From Sipunculus nudus (lineage: Eukaryota > Annelida > Sipuncula > Golfingiida > Sipunculidae): a stretch of 64,000 bases of DNA. The stretch covers positions 46,998,019 to 47,062,018 of the forward strand of contig CM049306.1 in assembly GCA_026874595.1 (NCBI GenBank), given 5' to 3'. A model generated the notes under the pieces. The model worked only from the letters and a program-made list of their open reading frames with translations, searched no databases and had not been told where the DNA came from. Below are positions 33,886 through 45,892 of this stretch, one piece after another. Position numbers and translations under genes: made by a program. Numbering within the stretch: position 1 is the first letter of the stretch; every line of letters starts with the position of its first letter.

Positions 33886-34066
33886 TTGCTTTTCAATTAG
33901 CATGTTTAGAATACTTTCTAACAACACGAAAATGAGCGTGAAAAATTCCGTTTAAACTCAGCATATTGGTAAAATCCTCCGCAAGCTTGTTGAATTTCTG
34001 TCTGCATGAATACAAACATGGCTCGCACGGGTTACTGGACGCAGCAAACTTGTAGGTGATACAGGA
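33886..34066 (-). CDS. Fragment of a repeated coding frame (copy A; partner at 63,829-63,999)
   Basis: After a plausible acceptor (pyrimidine-rich 'cttttcctgtatcacctacaag') the minus strand reads FAASSNPCEPCLYSCRQKFN then KLAEDFTNMLSLNGIFHAHF and RVVRKYSKHAN, then TGA. The copy at the right edge of the window gives NPCEPCLCSCGHKFNKYADE then LTNVLVKTDLFSLIFGIVRK in the same way. Many differences between them are silent or conservative, which suggests the frame was once translated. I do not recognise the family; the Cys pattern C-x-x-C-x-x-x-C and basic helix are visible. It could be the last exon of a tandem gene family, a retrocopied exon, or a coding transposon piece. Confidence 0.4.
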
Positions 34067-34344
34067 AAAGACATTTTACCATAGAAACGGAGTTTCAGTT
34101 TTGGGTGTGAGTTCACCTGTGTTCTTTTTCCTTTATTCATCATTTATAGCCTTATGATAAGATTATCGGCCGTTTACCACAATATGAATGCAACATGATG
34201 AAAGACCACTGCGATGCATTCTTCGATATTGCTTGTAGTACGACTCTATAAGCTTACCAAGGCAATTATCATTCCTACTGAGTCGGGTTGTCACGGCTAG
34301 AAAAATATGAGTAAAATATTCGAATTACAGATAGTGTTTTGCAA
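34067..34344. other. Non-coding stretch, nothing recognised
   Basis: No feature that I can support. Confidence 0.5.
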
Positions 34345-35220
34345 AATATAGACCACCATCACCATAATTTTAGGTTTCCAAGGAGATTTGCCTGAATGTA
34401 CAGTAAGAAGTTCCTAGGTCTAACGGTTACATTTTTGCCCTTTTAACGGACGGACTGCTTCATTTGAAAGTCTCAGAAAAAAAGGAAAATGAAATGCATA
34501 GAAATTAGGAAAAATAAAGGTGGCGCTACCCGTCTTCAGGAAATGATGAAACACCATTTGATAAATGTGTATGCAAAGAATCATGGCAATCAATTCATTA
34601 GTTATTCAGATATGAGAGTATTTATAACAACTTTTTAATTATTCTTGGGGTACTTTCGATCCCCATAGTCCGGAGAATATACTTCACCCTGACCTTATTT
34701 TTGGTTTCAAAGGAGATTTTTATTGACCTCCATTGATGTAACGTTAGAAGATTCCAGGACTAGTAGGTACAATTTGTGCTCCGTCTGACTGATTGAGTGC
34801 TCAAATCATGTTTTCAGCCTGTAGTTTGCAAAATATAGGTCACCATGACCTTATTTCAGGTTTCCAAGGAGATTTGCCTAGCACCTCTCTGAATGTACAG
34901 TAAGATGTTTCTAGGTCTAACGGTCACGATTAATGCCCTGTCAATGGATGGCCTGCTTATCGGAAGGTCTCAAAAATAGATAAAATTATTGGAGCTTTTG
35001 TTTATCAAAGTTTTAATTATTCGGGGGGGGGGGTGTATTTATGAACCCCCTAGCTCGGCTGATATAGGTCACAGTGACATCATTACTGGTTTCCAAGGAG
35101 ATGTTTCATGGATCTTTCTGGATATTTAGTAAGAAGATTACAAATCCAGCGGTTACGGTTTGTGTCCTGTTAACTGACAAAGGTTGATCTCTAGAGCTCA
35201 GATGACGTACAGTCACCCAT
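34345..35220 (+). repeat. Dispersed repeat family P, copy 2, with internal repeats
   Basis: The motif 'GGTTTCcAAGGAGAT' recurs at about 34,373, 34,700, 34,858 and 35,088, each with an upstream 'ggtCACc.TGAC' block, so the element consists of diverged internal repeats at uneven spacing. A 9-base G run sits near 35,024. It matches 27,755-28,265. Confidence 0.55.
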
Positions 35221-35677
35221 GCTTAAAAACCCTCAGAATGTCGTGAAGCGGGGGGGGGGGAGAAATTTTGGTGCACCATACATCCTGGCTAACGAATGCA
35301 TAATGCTGTATAATTCACCTCTAGCCTGTATGTTATGGTAAGCAATTTATAGAGAATGGAGAGTATATAGTTTAATGCTAACTCAGTAAATACTAATTAT
35401 CAACTTTTGTCACTTTATGAGAAAAAATATCTTTTTTTCTTTCATGAAAATGTATGAGTGGAGAAAATTCTAACAGACTGTATAAAATTGAAACTTCGTC
35501 AAATTTGATCGAAAATGTAACCTTGTTGTCATTCAGACCTTCACCTCGATTAATTTTAAAGCATTATGTGCCAAACATGAATCTTAGATCACCTCGGGTA
35601 ATTTGAAAGCATTATGTTCCAAACATGAATCTAAGATCCAAAGTACAAAGACAAAAACTGGAAATCATATTTCGTAA
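35221..35677. other. Non-coding stretch, nothing recognised
   Basis: Contains a G run near 35,250 and a short duplicated segment ('gcattatgt(g/t)ccaaacatgaatct', about 35,562 and 35,608, spacing 46 bp). Confidence 0.5.
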
Positions 35678-35987
35678 AGCCCCAGTCCCATATAGGTGCT
35701 GGATCAACAAGGATCACAAATGACACGATCCGGCGTGTGAACCGTGTAGCCGCCGTGTTGGTCCGCGACGATCTCTGTTGGTCTTGGAACGTCCGGGACG
35801 TTCCTTGAGGCCCCGGAAGGCCAACACGGCAGTTCAAAACTGCCGTGATCGTCCGTGACGGTCCGGGGAGATGGCGACATCCCGGGTGGTCCGTGTAGCC
35901 GCCGTTTAGGGTCCGGGGACAGCCGTAGCTCTGCCTTGATTGTCTGGGACTGTCCTTGGTCATCCGTGCTTTTATGGGACTAGGGCT
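35678..35987. mobile_element. 310-bp Harbinger-type MITE, GC-rich
   Basis: Inverted ends AGCCCCAGTCCCATA and TATGGGACTAGGGCT match at 14 of 15 positions and are flanked by TAA on both sides (35,675-35,677 and 35,988-35,990). A 3-bp TAA/TTA target duplication is the mark of PIF/Harbinger elements. The interior is far more GC-rich than its surroundings and contains a direct repeat of CCGTGTAGCCGCCGT (about 35,744 and 35,899) and several GTCCGGG motifs. Minus-strand frames across it are Arg/Thr-rich by composition and not a gene. Confidence 0.8.
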
Positions 35988-35990
35988 TAA

Positions 35991-36726
35991 TCAATATGCT
36001 ATCTTTGGAAAATATCAGGCACTCCATAGTTCTGTTTACCTAGTATGGATACGTTTTTTTTCATTATAAATGCAGTGTGATGAAAACGTTCTTATTTGGA
36101 TTACAAGTCACAAGATACCAGTAATGGCATAGTATTAATAAAAACTGGAAATACGATTGTTTTCCTATTAATTTTTACGGCTTTGTCATGAATGTACTTT
36201 TCAATTTGTTAGACAGAACAAAAACTACACTACTTTAAAGTTCAACAAAAGCCATAAAGTAAGAACAAGAATATTTGTGGCACTGGATCAACCTACTCAA
36301 ATTAGTTTCCCTTCTTCCAGTACCAGATTGAGTCATGACCATAACTTAATTCATATCGGTCTTCAAAATGGTCCCTTTTTTTAATTTCCTTTGGATGAAT
36401 AATTTTTTCGACGTTGTTGAATTAAGCGTCCCGATGTTATTTATATACCGATTGTTGTGACACAATTGGTCTTTGTGGGATTTGATAAAGGACGATGAAC
36501 TACTTTCTGTCAACAATTTTAAATCTGATGTTTTATAAATAAATCAGTTGAAAAATTAATTCTGACCAATTACTAGATACAGAACACATCGTCAATATGA
36601 AACTTATTTACAAAGTTCTCCACACGTTATAAGTCAAAAGTAAAAATATCCTTTTTCAATTAAACCCTAATAGAAAAGTAAAACTTCCGACAATCAAGAT
36701 AAAGCTTTTTGCAACTGATCGCGACA
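35991..36726. other. Non-coding stretch, nothing recognised
   Basis: No feature that I can support. Confidence 0.5.
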
Positions 36727-37032
36727 GGAGCAGGGGTTTATAATGGACAAGTAGCCAGTGCATCTCGCATGATCAGCAGGCCTGCGCGGCAAGGACCAAT
36801 TAGATCCTTCTTTACTTTGCGAGAGGGGGTGTATGGCAGGCTGGCAGGACCATTCCGTTAATAGGACTTCCAATCCACAGCCACAAGTCAGTCAGCCAGC
36901 CAGCCAGCCACTACCGGGGTATCTAACAGGTGCTGCGTCCGTGACCATTCTATTGGCAGACTTTACAGTGATATCACAGTGTGCAGAGCTAGATTCTGGT
37001 CTGTACGGAACCTGAATGCTTGCGCCAGTAAG
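36727..37032 (+). other. Candidate 5' exon of a host gene
   Basis: A locally GC-richer segment containing GCCA repeats (about 36,895-36,910) ends in a strong splice donor (CCAGTAAG|gtgagta, GT at 37,033). Its frames give no recognisable protein; the frame 36,833-37,012 is Gln/Ser/Pro-rich. It could be an untranslated first exon of a gene whose coding exons lie beyond this window, or chance. The segment 36,965-36,982 (ACAGTGATATCACAGTGT) resembles the palindrome at 37,209. Confidence 0.2.
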
Positions 37033-37208
37033 GTGAGTAGAACTCTCACAAGTTCTTTTACTTATGTTTTCTCCGAGGTAAATGTTAATTTGTCCGCCAA
37101 TATTCGCATATAAAACTTAAGATGTTAACCCTTTTAAATTTCAACGTCTCATTCTATGAAAATGTATTTAAATTTTATTTTAAAGGTTTAATATTTAAAG
37201 AAAAAAAA

Positions 37209-37228
37209 ATACAGTGATATCACTGTAT
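37209..37228. repeat. Perfect 20-bp palindrome
   Basis: ATACAGTGATATCACTGTAT reads the same on both strands. A near copy lies 244 bp upstream. Confidence 0.9.
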
Positions 37229-40092
37229 ACACTCAGTAGCAGCGCCACAAGTTTATTTTTGAGTTACAAATGCTGTCAAGTGCAACATTCAGTCTGGCCA
37301 ATTCCTCGTAAACGTGCAGACGTATGACAGTTACTAAAAATATAATTCCGGTGAACTATTTGATTTCTCTATTTTGATTGTATACGGTATAAGTACATTT
37401 TAGAAGAGAAGATTATATAAAAAAAAAAAATCTGTTCATTGTCTCTCCGTCAAGGTAGGGACAAATTATTTTGTTTCTGCAGAGATAAAAGACGCCGTAC
37501 AGATAGTATAATACAAATCTTTTGATAAAAATATCCAATATATTCAGTATGTCGTGAAACAGGAGATTCCTCCTTTGCTCTTCATTTTACACGTCTCAGA
37601 ACTGAAAAATACTGCAAAGCAGATTTAAAACTTATTTTAAATTTTACATGTTTACAATAACATTGCTCGTCTGTGACATTGATACATGACACACTTTTTC
37701 TAGAGTTTCTCTGGACCATGTGGCGTTTTACACGTTACAGGCATTTATATAAAAAAACATACCATTTATGTATCCCTTTATATAAAGCTTCCACATGCTA
37801 AATAACTGCAGCTTCCTTTTTTATTAATGCCCAAGCGGTATCGGTAAAGCTTATCGATGCTATTAGTGATGCTAAGACAAATAAGCCAAGGGGAAACATA
37901 GGCAGATAAATCTTGAGGCGTAAAAGAAGGAAGTTCTTTTTGTCTGCAGTTTAATCAACACTCCGAGGTGGATGGCATTTATTAAAAGAAATAATTCTGA
38001 AGGCGCTGATCTCCTTCTTTCATGGGGTAAACTAATTCTGTATGTTCCACCTATTTACCGGATCATGCCTTAGGGCTTAGGACCAGTGCGTTGATAAAAG
38101 CCTTCTTATCATGTAACTGGAGGCCATCTAGGTCATCGTTTCAGTCGGGTTTAAAAATAAATGAAAACAGCTGTACAAGTTACAGGCAGTCCTGTGCCCT
38201 CTTTGTCCGTTACTAACCACTATAACTCACTACAAGTTTTACAGGATGTAACTAAGCCTTTTTATCAGAGACTACCTTATCTTTACCTCCCGGCACAAGA
38301 GTAAGATTTCTTTAGGAGTAACCGTCACACTTTAATGTTGCCAAGGTCTGTATATGACTTGGATTCTTCTATCGGTTCTCCAACCAGATCCAATGAATTT
38401 ACAGATACATATTATTTGTACGCATATGTATAACTTGGCGTAAATAATAATAAACCCTTAGTATATAACCAAATTTATTTGAGAACAATAGCCCTGGTCG
38501 ATATTTTAAATTTCCTTCTAAAAGACTGATCTTTACACCATTACCCACACTCAAGCAACTTATAATATAGTGGCTGAATTCTGTAATGCACAAAATGTGG
38601 TAACATTAACAATCTAGACATAAGAAATAAGTTATGTAAATGACATTGTCGAGATTTTGCGGACTCTTTCCTCCTACGCAGTGCGCGTTTACGGTATATA
38701 AAGGGAAAATACACATTTTCATTTTGTCATTAATACATAGCTTGTCAAGACCGTATTTTTGTTAAAATAGTTAAGTAAGCTTAACTAGGTGATATTGGTT
38801 TAAAAGGGTTAGGTATACTATACAAAATCATAGTAAATATATACATGGCGGGATTAAATGTAAAAGATGTTATAACTGTCCTAGTATGGGGTATAAATAA
38901 AAGAGCATGACAGTGCTAGGGACCATCAGCTTTCTATCTTTACTAAGTTAAACGAGAACTTAGAAATGCCGGTACTGCTCCAATTACAGGTCAATTGAAA
39001 AAAAGACGTCATGGTCCTCCAAGCTTTTTCTCCTTAAATATCCTCCTGTCACTTAGACAGATCTATCCAGGGGTCCGTGTTCGAGAAAATTACCGGATTG
39101 CAGACGCCAGAGTAAAAGGATTATACCGACAGCTGGAGCATGATCCATCAGCCTTTTTAAAATAAACTCCTCCTGGCAGGTAAAAATTAGGCTACTTCTT
39201 GTGTTTTCTCATATCCACGAGTTCCGAAAAGTTGCGAATGTCAGAAGCCCATATACCACACAAGATAGCGTAATTATTGTCAATGTATATCACGACCACA
39301 CATTTTCTTCAGTGGCGTTCTTGACATAAAATGGTAAAAAATCTAAACATCTATTTTTCTGCAGTGTTGAGTTTATCCTTTATTTTCTACACTAGCTGGC
39401 AGTGCTTTTTGAACAGGAGAGGTTATCTACATTTTTTAAATACCAATAATAAATGCATGCTCAGCGGTGGAAGTCCCCGAATTAGTTTGGAAGGTTTTAG
39501 ATATATTGACAATATTCATAATCTGCAAATATCCAACTGTTCAATCATCTGAGTTTTGATATGCAGTCAATGTTGAGCAATGGATACAACCAAAAAGTAG
39601 ACATGAGATCACGTCATTCTAAAATCATTAGAATGAATGACGTAATCTTCGGTTACGATGCTAAAGTAGAGACGATATATAGCGCTAATTTTATAACATA
39701 ATTCTTGTCTAAAGTACTTTAAAAGCTAAAACATAAATGTAACTAAACAAAGTTACCCTTTTCATTAAATGATTGTGAAAGGGATTTGAAAGGACTTGAA
39801 CACGTGAAATAAAGCATTGAAATAAATGTGACTGGCTGCAAATAATTAATATAATCCTTCTGGCCGTACAACGCAACTTCACAAATCAAGAATATTCAAT
39901 CTGGATTCCAACTGATGCTGCTTTTTCTGTTTTGACACATGTGTATACTTACATGAAAAACCATAACAATGTATAAAACAGGTTAACTGACGTAGTCATT
40001 CTGTGTGCCGGGAAGCATTTGTATTCAACAAAAATTAGCGTGAGATAATAGCGTGAGAAAGTAAACTTATTATTGTAAATGTTATTGTACCT
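37229..40092. other. Non-repetitive non-coding stretch
   Basis: The least repeat-rich part of the window: no microsatellite, no transposon remnant and no coding frame that I recognise. It may be intronic. Confidence 0.4.
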
Positions 40093-40528
40093 TTAACACC
40101 AGTCAGGGCATTCGCAGCTTAAGCTTTTCAGACAGAACAGCAACAAGTACCAACTGCTACGCATACGCAAACCCAGGTCAAGAAGTTTACTAAATAACGC
40201 ATCAGGATGTGTACAGGCGTTACGCCTCGTACTGAAAAGCCAGTCACTGATGTTCCGGAAAAATAACCAAAGACAACGCTGAAAGGCAGTCAATTACACA
40301 GTCTGACTTCCATACAGGCAGATGTTTAAGATGAAGCCGGTGGAGTCTTACTATTAGTTCCGTCATTAACCACACGACACGCACAGGCGAGGCACAGGCG
40401 AGGCATTCTAGACCCCGTCCAAGAAGTCTTTGAAGCACTGTCTTTTGTGTTAAGGAAGCCAACAAGACTTGGAAAACTTTTATATCACGGAGAACATATA
40501 TGATACACAGAAAAGTAGTGTTGTCCAA
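40093..40528 (-). other. Two overlapping frames in a slightly GC-richer segment, unrecognised
   Basis: Minus frames of 66 codons (40,293-40,093) and 94 codons (40,528-40,244) overlap out of phase. The longer has a Leu-rich, Cys-containing sequence without a known domain. The plus strand has a duplicated 11-mer (cacaggcgagg) near 40,382. I cannot call a gene. Confidence 0.15.
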
Positions 40529-43455
40529 TTCTAAACAGCTCGACCTTTCTATGTATCATATATTTCTCAGGTGAGACAATAGTACCGGAGGAACAAGAGA
40601 GCAACTGAAGCGATGGACGTATCTCATATCAAAGAAAAGATGTGCGGCAAAAGACATCCCAAGATTGAAACCGCGTTCATCGGATTAGGGCTCCAAATGA
40701 TGGTATATCTAAAAAAAATTATGAGAAGGAATCAAACATATTACGTGCAGACATCTACCAGGTTTCAGACATCAGAAAAGACCCGCTAAGTACACCTAAT
40801 CCTTTTTAAACTGTTTTCTATTTCAGGTATGGCGCCCCATTTTATGGATCTATGATCTATGGACTATGAAAACATTTTCAAATGAAAACCATATTAACAA
40901 ATATGACATCGTCAAAAAGAAAGGATTACTACCTTTTTTTCAGCGCAATTCTTTAAATCTTTGCTAAACTCGCTGGCTAGCCCTGAATACACGGCTTATT
41001 AGGGATTTATATTGAACTGGTGACGCTAAATACTTTCTGAGAGGACCTAAACTACTCACTTCCCTGCTGAAGTTGATAAGGGAACAAATACCGAATTTTA
41101 TCACTTAGACTGTTGTGTTCTTTTCTACGAACATGCGCACTGTCCATAACGGTCGTTTACAGGGTTCGGGTCCAATTAGCCAGTTTCACAGATTTGGTCA
41201 AAAATGAAATCAAATACAAAATAGAAACTCCAGGAAGAAGCTCTCAGGTACAGAAAAAGTATGTTTGTTACTGTGGACCATCCGAGATATAACAAGTTAC
41301 ACTTTTTTATCGAAATGAAAGACCCGAAGATTAAGTGTCAATTATCGACGACAGGTGGCGTAAGTGTAACGGGAAAGGTCCATTGCAGTTTAATCGGTGA
41401 TGGAAACGCAGCCAGAATGACTGCTTTACCACGTTAACGGGGGTTTTTAGATAACACGAAACAATTCGAAAAAAATATGCTAAAATGGAGCAATATTGGT
41501 CAGTTTAAATTGCTTGATGAAATCCGGGTCTGTTTTTCGGTATTAAGAACTAATTCCAAATGTTTGATATCAGCCCTGATTAAAACAGGTGCTTAACCAA
41601 GGTATTGCTTTAATTCACAAAATAATGTGACAGAAAGAATCTCCGGAAAGGTCTGGTAATATTGATCAGCGCCCGGCTACCAGTGTAACCTATATGAAGA
41701 CGAAATCGCTTATCGCCCACTCAAATACGGGTATCTTTCACATGATCAACATATCGACGTGATACCTACAACATATCGACGTGATACCTACAGCGGGCAC
41801 CAGATTACGTCCCAGACAGACTGCAGACTAACAGATTATGTTTCCCCATTGGCCGCACACCCTGGCCCATGTGAATAATTGTGCCGGGAACGCCAAAACA
41901 CATACTGAAGAAAACAGACAGAGAGAGAGAGAGAGAGAAAAGCCAATTTGGGCGCGTTTTTTTGGTATTATATATTTTAAGTCTGAAAAAGGGGGCCCCT
42001 AGTTAAAAGTTAAGCAACCTAAGCATGGAATGACAATATCCTACGTGTAATATGTTTGATAGAATCTATATAAATTTATTTACTTAAAGGGTTTATTCTG
42101 GTATCATGAAATAAATCATTTGCAAGCCTATTCCATGAAAATAAAACAAAAATGTTTGCGTCTTTTTCAGGCACCTTCTTTCCTACATATCTAAATATCT
42201 TTGGTTTCTACCAAATTGAGCATTCTTTAATTTTACGAGGCCCCTGGGGGTGCTTGCTTTAACTTATTTCATACATTAGGCTCTTTTGCAGACCAAGAGG
42301 AACAAGGGGTGTTTTGACCCGTTACCTCTTCATTAATGTTTTACCCCAGTAGAAAAAGGCGTCTAAAATTAGCTGGCCTTATTTTGCATTTATACCTTAA
42401 TTTAGAAAAAAAGTCATTCATTAAGACTAATTAGTGGGAGGCAGGGTGAATGCGCATCCGGTAAATAACAAGTCTTAAGCTAAAAGGAGTAGGCTTTGTA
42501 ACTGGCCCAGTACCGTCAGCCAAAGTACATAGAAACACTGCAAGGAAATAACGGCATTTACCCTCGACTACTGTGAGAGACACATAAAGAGCTTCGTGAC
42601 AGAAGTCATGCCTAGCCTGGGGTGGACAAGAAACAGACGGGACGCCATCCGTACTCGTTAATATCAGGAGGTCCACATAACGGACACCGTGTCAATTTCT
42701 TTTCTTTTTTTTTTGTGACGGACCAAAGGTGTCACGCAAACTCTTACTTTGTGATATAACTTACAGAATGCAGCTGCAATATGAAAAAAAACATACTATT
42801 TTTTTAAACTTATGTATTGCAGGATCTCCATTGTCTTTACTGTGAGTGGCTTCGTTTTGGAGAGGTTAAAGTATCATGATTTTAATTTGTAATGTTTCGC
42901 GAGGATTCGATTGTCACGATTTATAAAGAGTATAATCTACATATCTACACAGCGTGTTTCCATAGTTATATTAAATTATTTGAAGTTCTTTTCGTCCTCT
43001 CGGAATTGCTTTCGGTCTAGTAATGATTAAGATTTCTTAAACACAGTCATGAAATTCATGCCAATGCTATCCGCAGACGTGGGACTCATTTTAATATAAA
43101 GTTTACTTTAGAAAAGCTAGTTCTGTTTACATGACATTTTACCATCCGTCCCAAATGAGAAATTCACTGGTCTGGCACTGATGTCACTGTACAGAGCCAT
43201 CGAGTTTGATCCTCAGGGTGTAATATCGGAGTTTGTTAGGAGTAATCTCAGGAAACGTGAACTACATAAAATCTTATTACAGGGCTGAGGTGTTGCGTAG
43301 AACCTTAGAAACATTGCAGTTGCAGTAAGTATTGTAATGTTTATTGATAATACTACATTTCATTGTTTCTTATTTTATACATTCATCTTGTACAACTGAT
43401 ATTTCTAATTGGAACAAAAACATTATGTTGCGTAGAATTATTGTGAGATATTACA
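40529..43455. other. Non-coding stretch, nothing recognised
   Basis: Contains a 22-bp tandem duplication (acatatcgacgtgataccta..., about 41,748-41,793) and a short (GA)n at about 41,921-41,938. No gene seen. Confidence 0.45.
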
Positions 43456-43458
43456 TAC

Positions 43459-43530
<72 letters not shown>
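43456..43530. repeat. (CA)n/(TA)n compound microsatellite
   Basis: CA run (43,456-43,489) passing into TA run (43,489-43,530). Confidence 0.95.
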
Positions 43531-43534
<4 letters not shown>

Positions 43535-43714
43535 GGTATAGCCGTGTTAGTCTGTAGTAGAAATGTAGGCAAAGAGAAAAAGTGACGCTTTTTACATAGG
43601 CTAACTTGCTTATTAACACACGAGCTTTCGAAGCGCACAGGCTTCTTCGTCAGGTGGTCATTTCACCTAACGAAGAAGCCTGTGCGCTTCGAAAGCTCTT
43701 GAGTTAATAAACAA

Positions 43715-43717
<3 letters not shown>
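43531..43717. mobile_element. Penelope-like element fragment with inverted hammerhead-like hairpin
   Basis: After the TA tract comes 'ggtatagccGTGTTAGTCTGTA', a tail I associate with Penelope-like elements. Then two 35-bp arms (43,622-43,656 and 43,664-43,698) are inverted copies with a single mismatch, separated by 7 bases. The minus strand of the left arm contains CCTGACGA, a stem (GAAGC/GCTTC) and GAAA, the CUGANGA and GAAA boxes of a hammerhead ribozyme. The right arm has CTAACGA, which breaks the box. An extra A between box and stem is unlike the canonical fold, and no cleavage triplet with stem I was confirmed. A (TA)n tract follows (43,718-43,782). Penelope-like elements are known to carry hammerhead motifs and inverted terminal copies. 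Confidence 0.45.
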
Positions 43718-43763
<46 letters not shown>

Positions 43764-43782
43764 TATAAATATATATATATAT
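43718..43782. repeat. (TA)n microsatellite
   Basis: TA run with two AAAT-type interruptions; together with 43,489-43,530 it brackets the hairpin. Confidence 0.9.
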
Positions 43783-44289
43783 CAATTGCCTTTGCCAAAT
43801 ATTCCGGCCCCCTCCCGCCCTCAATCTTTGCTATATGCAACAGGTGAAATGGATCAGGCCATAGAGAATGAATATTCTTCTCTGTAGGTTTTAATTTTTG
43901 CGTTAATCACCAAATTTGAAACCCCCGCGAACAAAAAGCAAACCAGAATATTAACGTGGTCTATCTTTTAAATAAATACATGTCATTTGATATAACATCA
44001 ATAATGTAGTAAGAAATACCAAGCAATATGCAAAAATATAACAATAATACATAAAAAGAGAAGTCACACGCTAATATATTAATGTGTTTTCTATTAGCCC
44101 CTTTGCGTCTGTGAAGGTAAAATATAGACTTTTATCGGTTCCTGGGGATAATACGATTATTTGTTTGACATTAATGAACATGGAGTTATTCTTGCATCAA
44201 GAGGTAGCATGCGATCATTTGTCAGCCTCGTTGGCGTGGATTTCAAACACAGAGTCTCTTCAGAACCATTTGGTTCCAGAGGTGGTACC
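43783..44289. other. Non-coding stretch, nothing recognised
   Basis: No feature that I can support. Confidence 0.5.
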
Positions 44290-44485
44290 AGGATTTAGGA
44301 ATAGCAGAAGTCCAACCTAGGAGAACTAATGACATAGCCTAACAAATATTCTCTAGATCCAGAAAAAGGGTGGGTCCAGACCGCCAACATTGGTCTGAGA
44401 CGCTTAAATAAAGGTTGTGTCGGTGAAAAAAGAGGAGTCCGGACGCCCTGCACCCCCCCCCCCCCCCCCCCCGAATCAGAACTGC
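44290..44485. repeat. Dispersed repeat with poly-C tract
   Basis: 'caggatttaggaatag..agtccaacctaggag' and 'gacgcttaaataaaggttgt' match the repeat at 31,430-31,640. It ends in a run of about 19 C. Confidence 0.45.
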
Positions 44486-45892
44486 CTAGATGGGGTCTAT
44501 TTTGACGCTTTACACCAACAAGCCAAGAGTTTTAAACAAAAACACAATGTATAAACTCTGTCAGTTCTCAATAAAAGTTAATAAAAGTTCGTTAAGGTAT
44601 ATTTTCTCCTTTTTTCCTGACGCTGGACATTCTTTTGAAATCCAGACTACATTTGAATTATTGTACACCAGAGCATGATCAAGCCTGTGAATTTATAAAC
44701 AAAATATTGTTTAAACGCTAAAGTTCGTTTAGGTTTCTCTTTCTCTTTAACCTGATGGACGCTAAAAATGTTTTGAAATCATGGCTACATTTAAACTATT
44801 GTTCACCAGGACAAGATCAGTCAGTGTTTGTAATAGGACCGGCCTCGAACAAGCTTGCATGCTTGAAGAGCCGGCCATTCAATATCTATAACATTTAATG
44901 TGTAGCAGAGAAAAAGCTCACGGGACTAAAGCGTTGCCATGGTTACAATCTACAACCAACCAGACGAAGCATGAATCCATGTTGTATAAGATTAGTTCCA
45001 CGCGCCGTGGGCCTGCATATATACGGCTTAAAATGTCTTTTTCTTTCTCGATATCAAATTTTTATCACGGTTGGTGGAATCGGTTCATTATCTAGGTTGC
45101 TACGGTTGACTGTGACGCCGATTTGTAAAAGCCATATGACCAATTTGTCAGCGAATGTTTAAAGGGCAAAATGTATGGTGGCCGAAACATACGGAATGGA
45201 AGTAGGGTACGTAGTCAGTGGACTGGAGCCAGAAGCGCAGAATAAAAAAAAAAAAAAATGGGAAAATATTGCTTGTGAAACCTGTGTAAAAGGACCAACA
45301 GTGGCCTTTATTCAAAGGTGGTTCAATTATAACTGGTACTTTAATATCAATTACGCTGCAGCGTGTAACCATCGTGTTCTAACTGGTGTAATGTTTATCG
45401 TGTTCTGATGTTGTATGCGTATGCTTTACCCGGTCATTAAAAATATAATAAGCAGTTCAATCCTTCAGCTTTAATTTGACAGCAGGTCTTCTAAAACACT
45501 GCTCAACAAGTTAATGTTTAATAGTATCCATACTGATCGACGTTGGATCGACCTTTAAGAGAAAAGTAACCCTATTTGCCTTAAATCTATCACGGTTCTA
45601 GAGCTTTACGTTTTTGTGGCACTAATACCGTCAGCTGTGCCCCTATATGTTGTTTACCTACGCCAGTTGGCGACAGCTATCATATTATCTTTGATCATTT
45701 GTTTATCTGTGTGCAAACACAATTCTTAAGATATTTTGTTGACATTTCTTGTGGAGGATTAGGATAACACGAAGGAAAAATCACGATAATCTGGATCACC
45801 ATAATGTGTATTTCTTTTGTTCCTGTCAAGGTGCAGAACCATTTATACAGCTTCAGGGAATGGAATGGTCGATACGTGATATTTTTTTTGGT
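44486..45892. other. Non-coding stretch, nothing recognised
   Basis: Contains a short diverged duplication (segments with 'ctggacattcttttgaaatcCAGACTACATTTGAATTATTGT' type sequence near 44,623 and 44,757). No gene seen. Confidence 0.45.

Noticed and set aside
35631-35963. 110-codon minus frame rich in Arg, Thr and Pro
   Set aside because: It coincides with the GC-rich MITE at 35,678-35,987; the composition follows from the element's repeats.
44848-44882. Polylinker-like AAGCTTGCATGC suggesting vector contamination
   Set aside because: Only 12 bases match a common cloning linker and the flanks do not continue it; natural sequence is the simpler reading.
45175-45408. 77-codon plus frame with a Trp-rich end
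   Set aside because: It includes a poly-A run and shows no known domain or splice signals.
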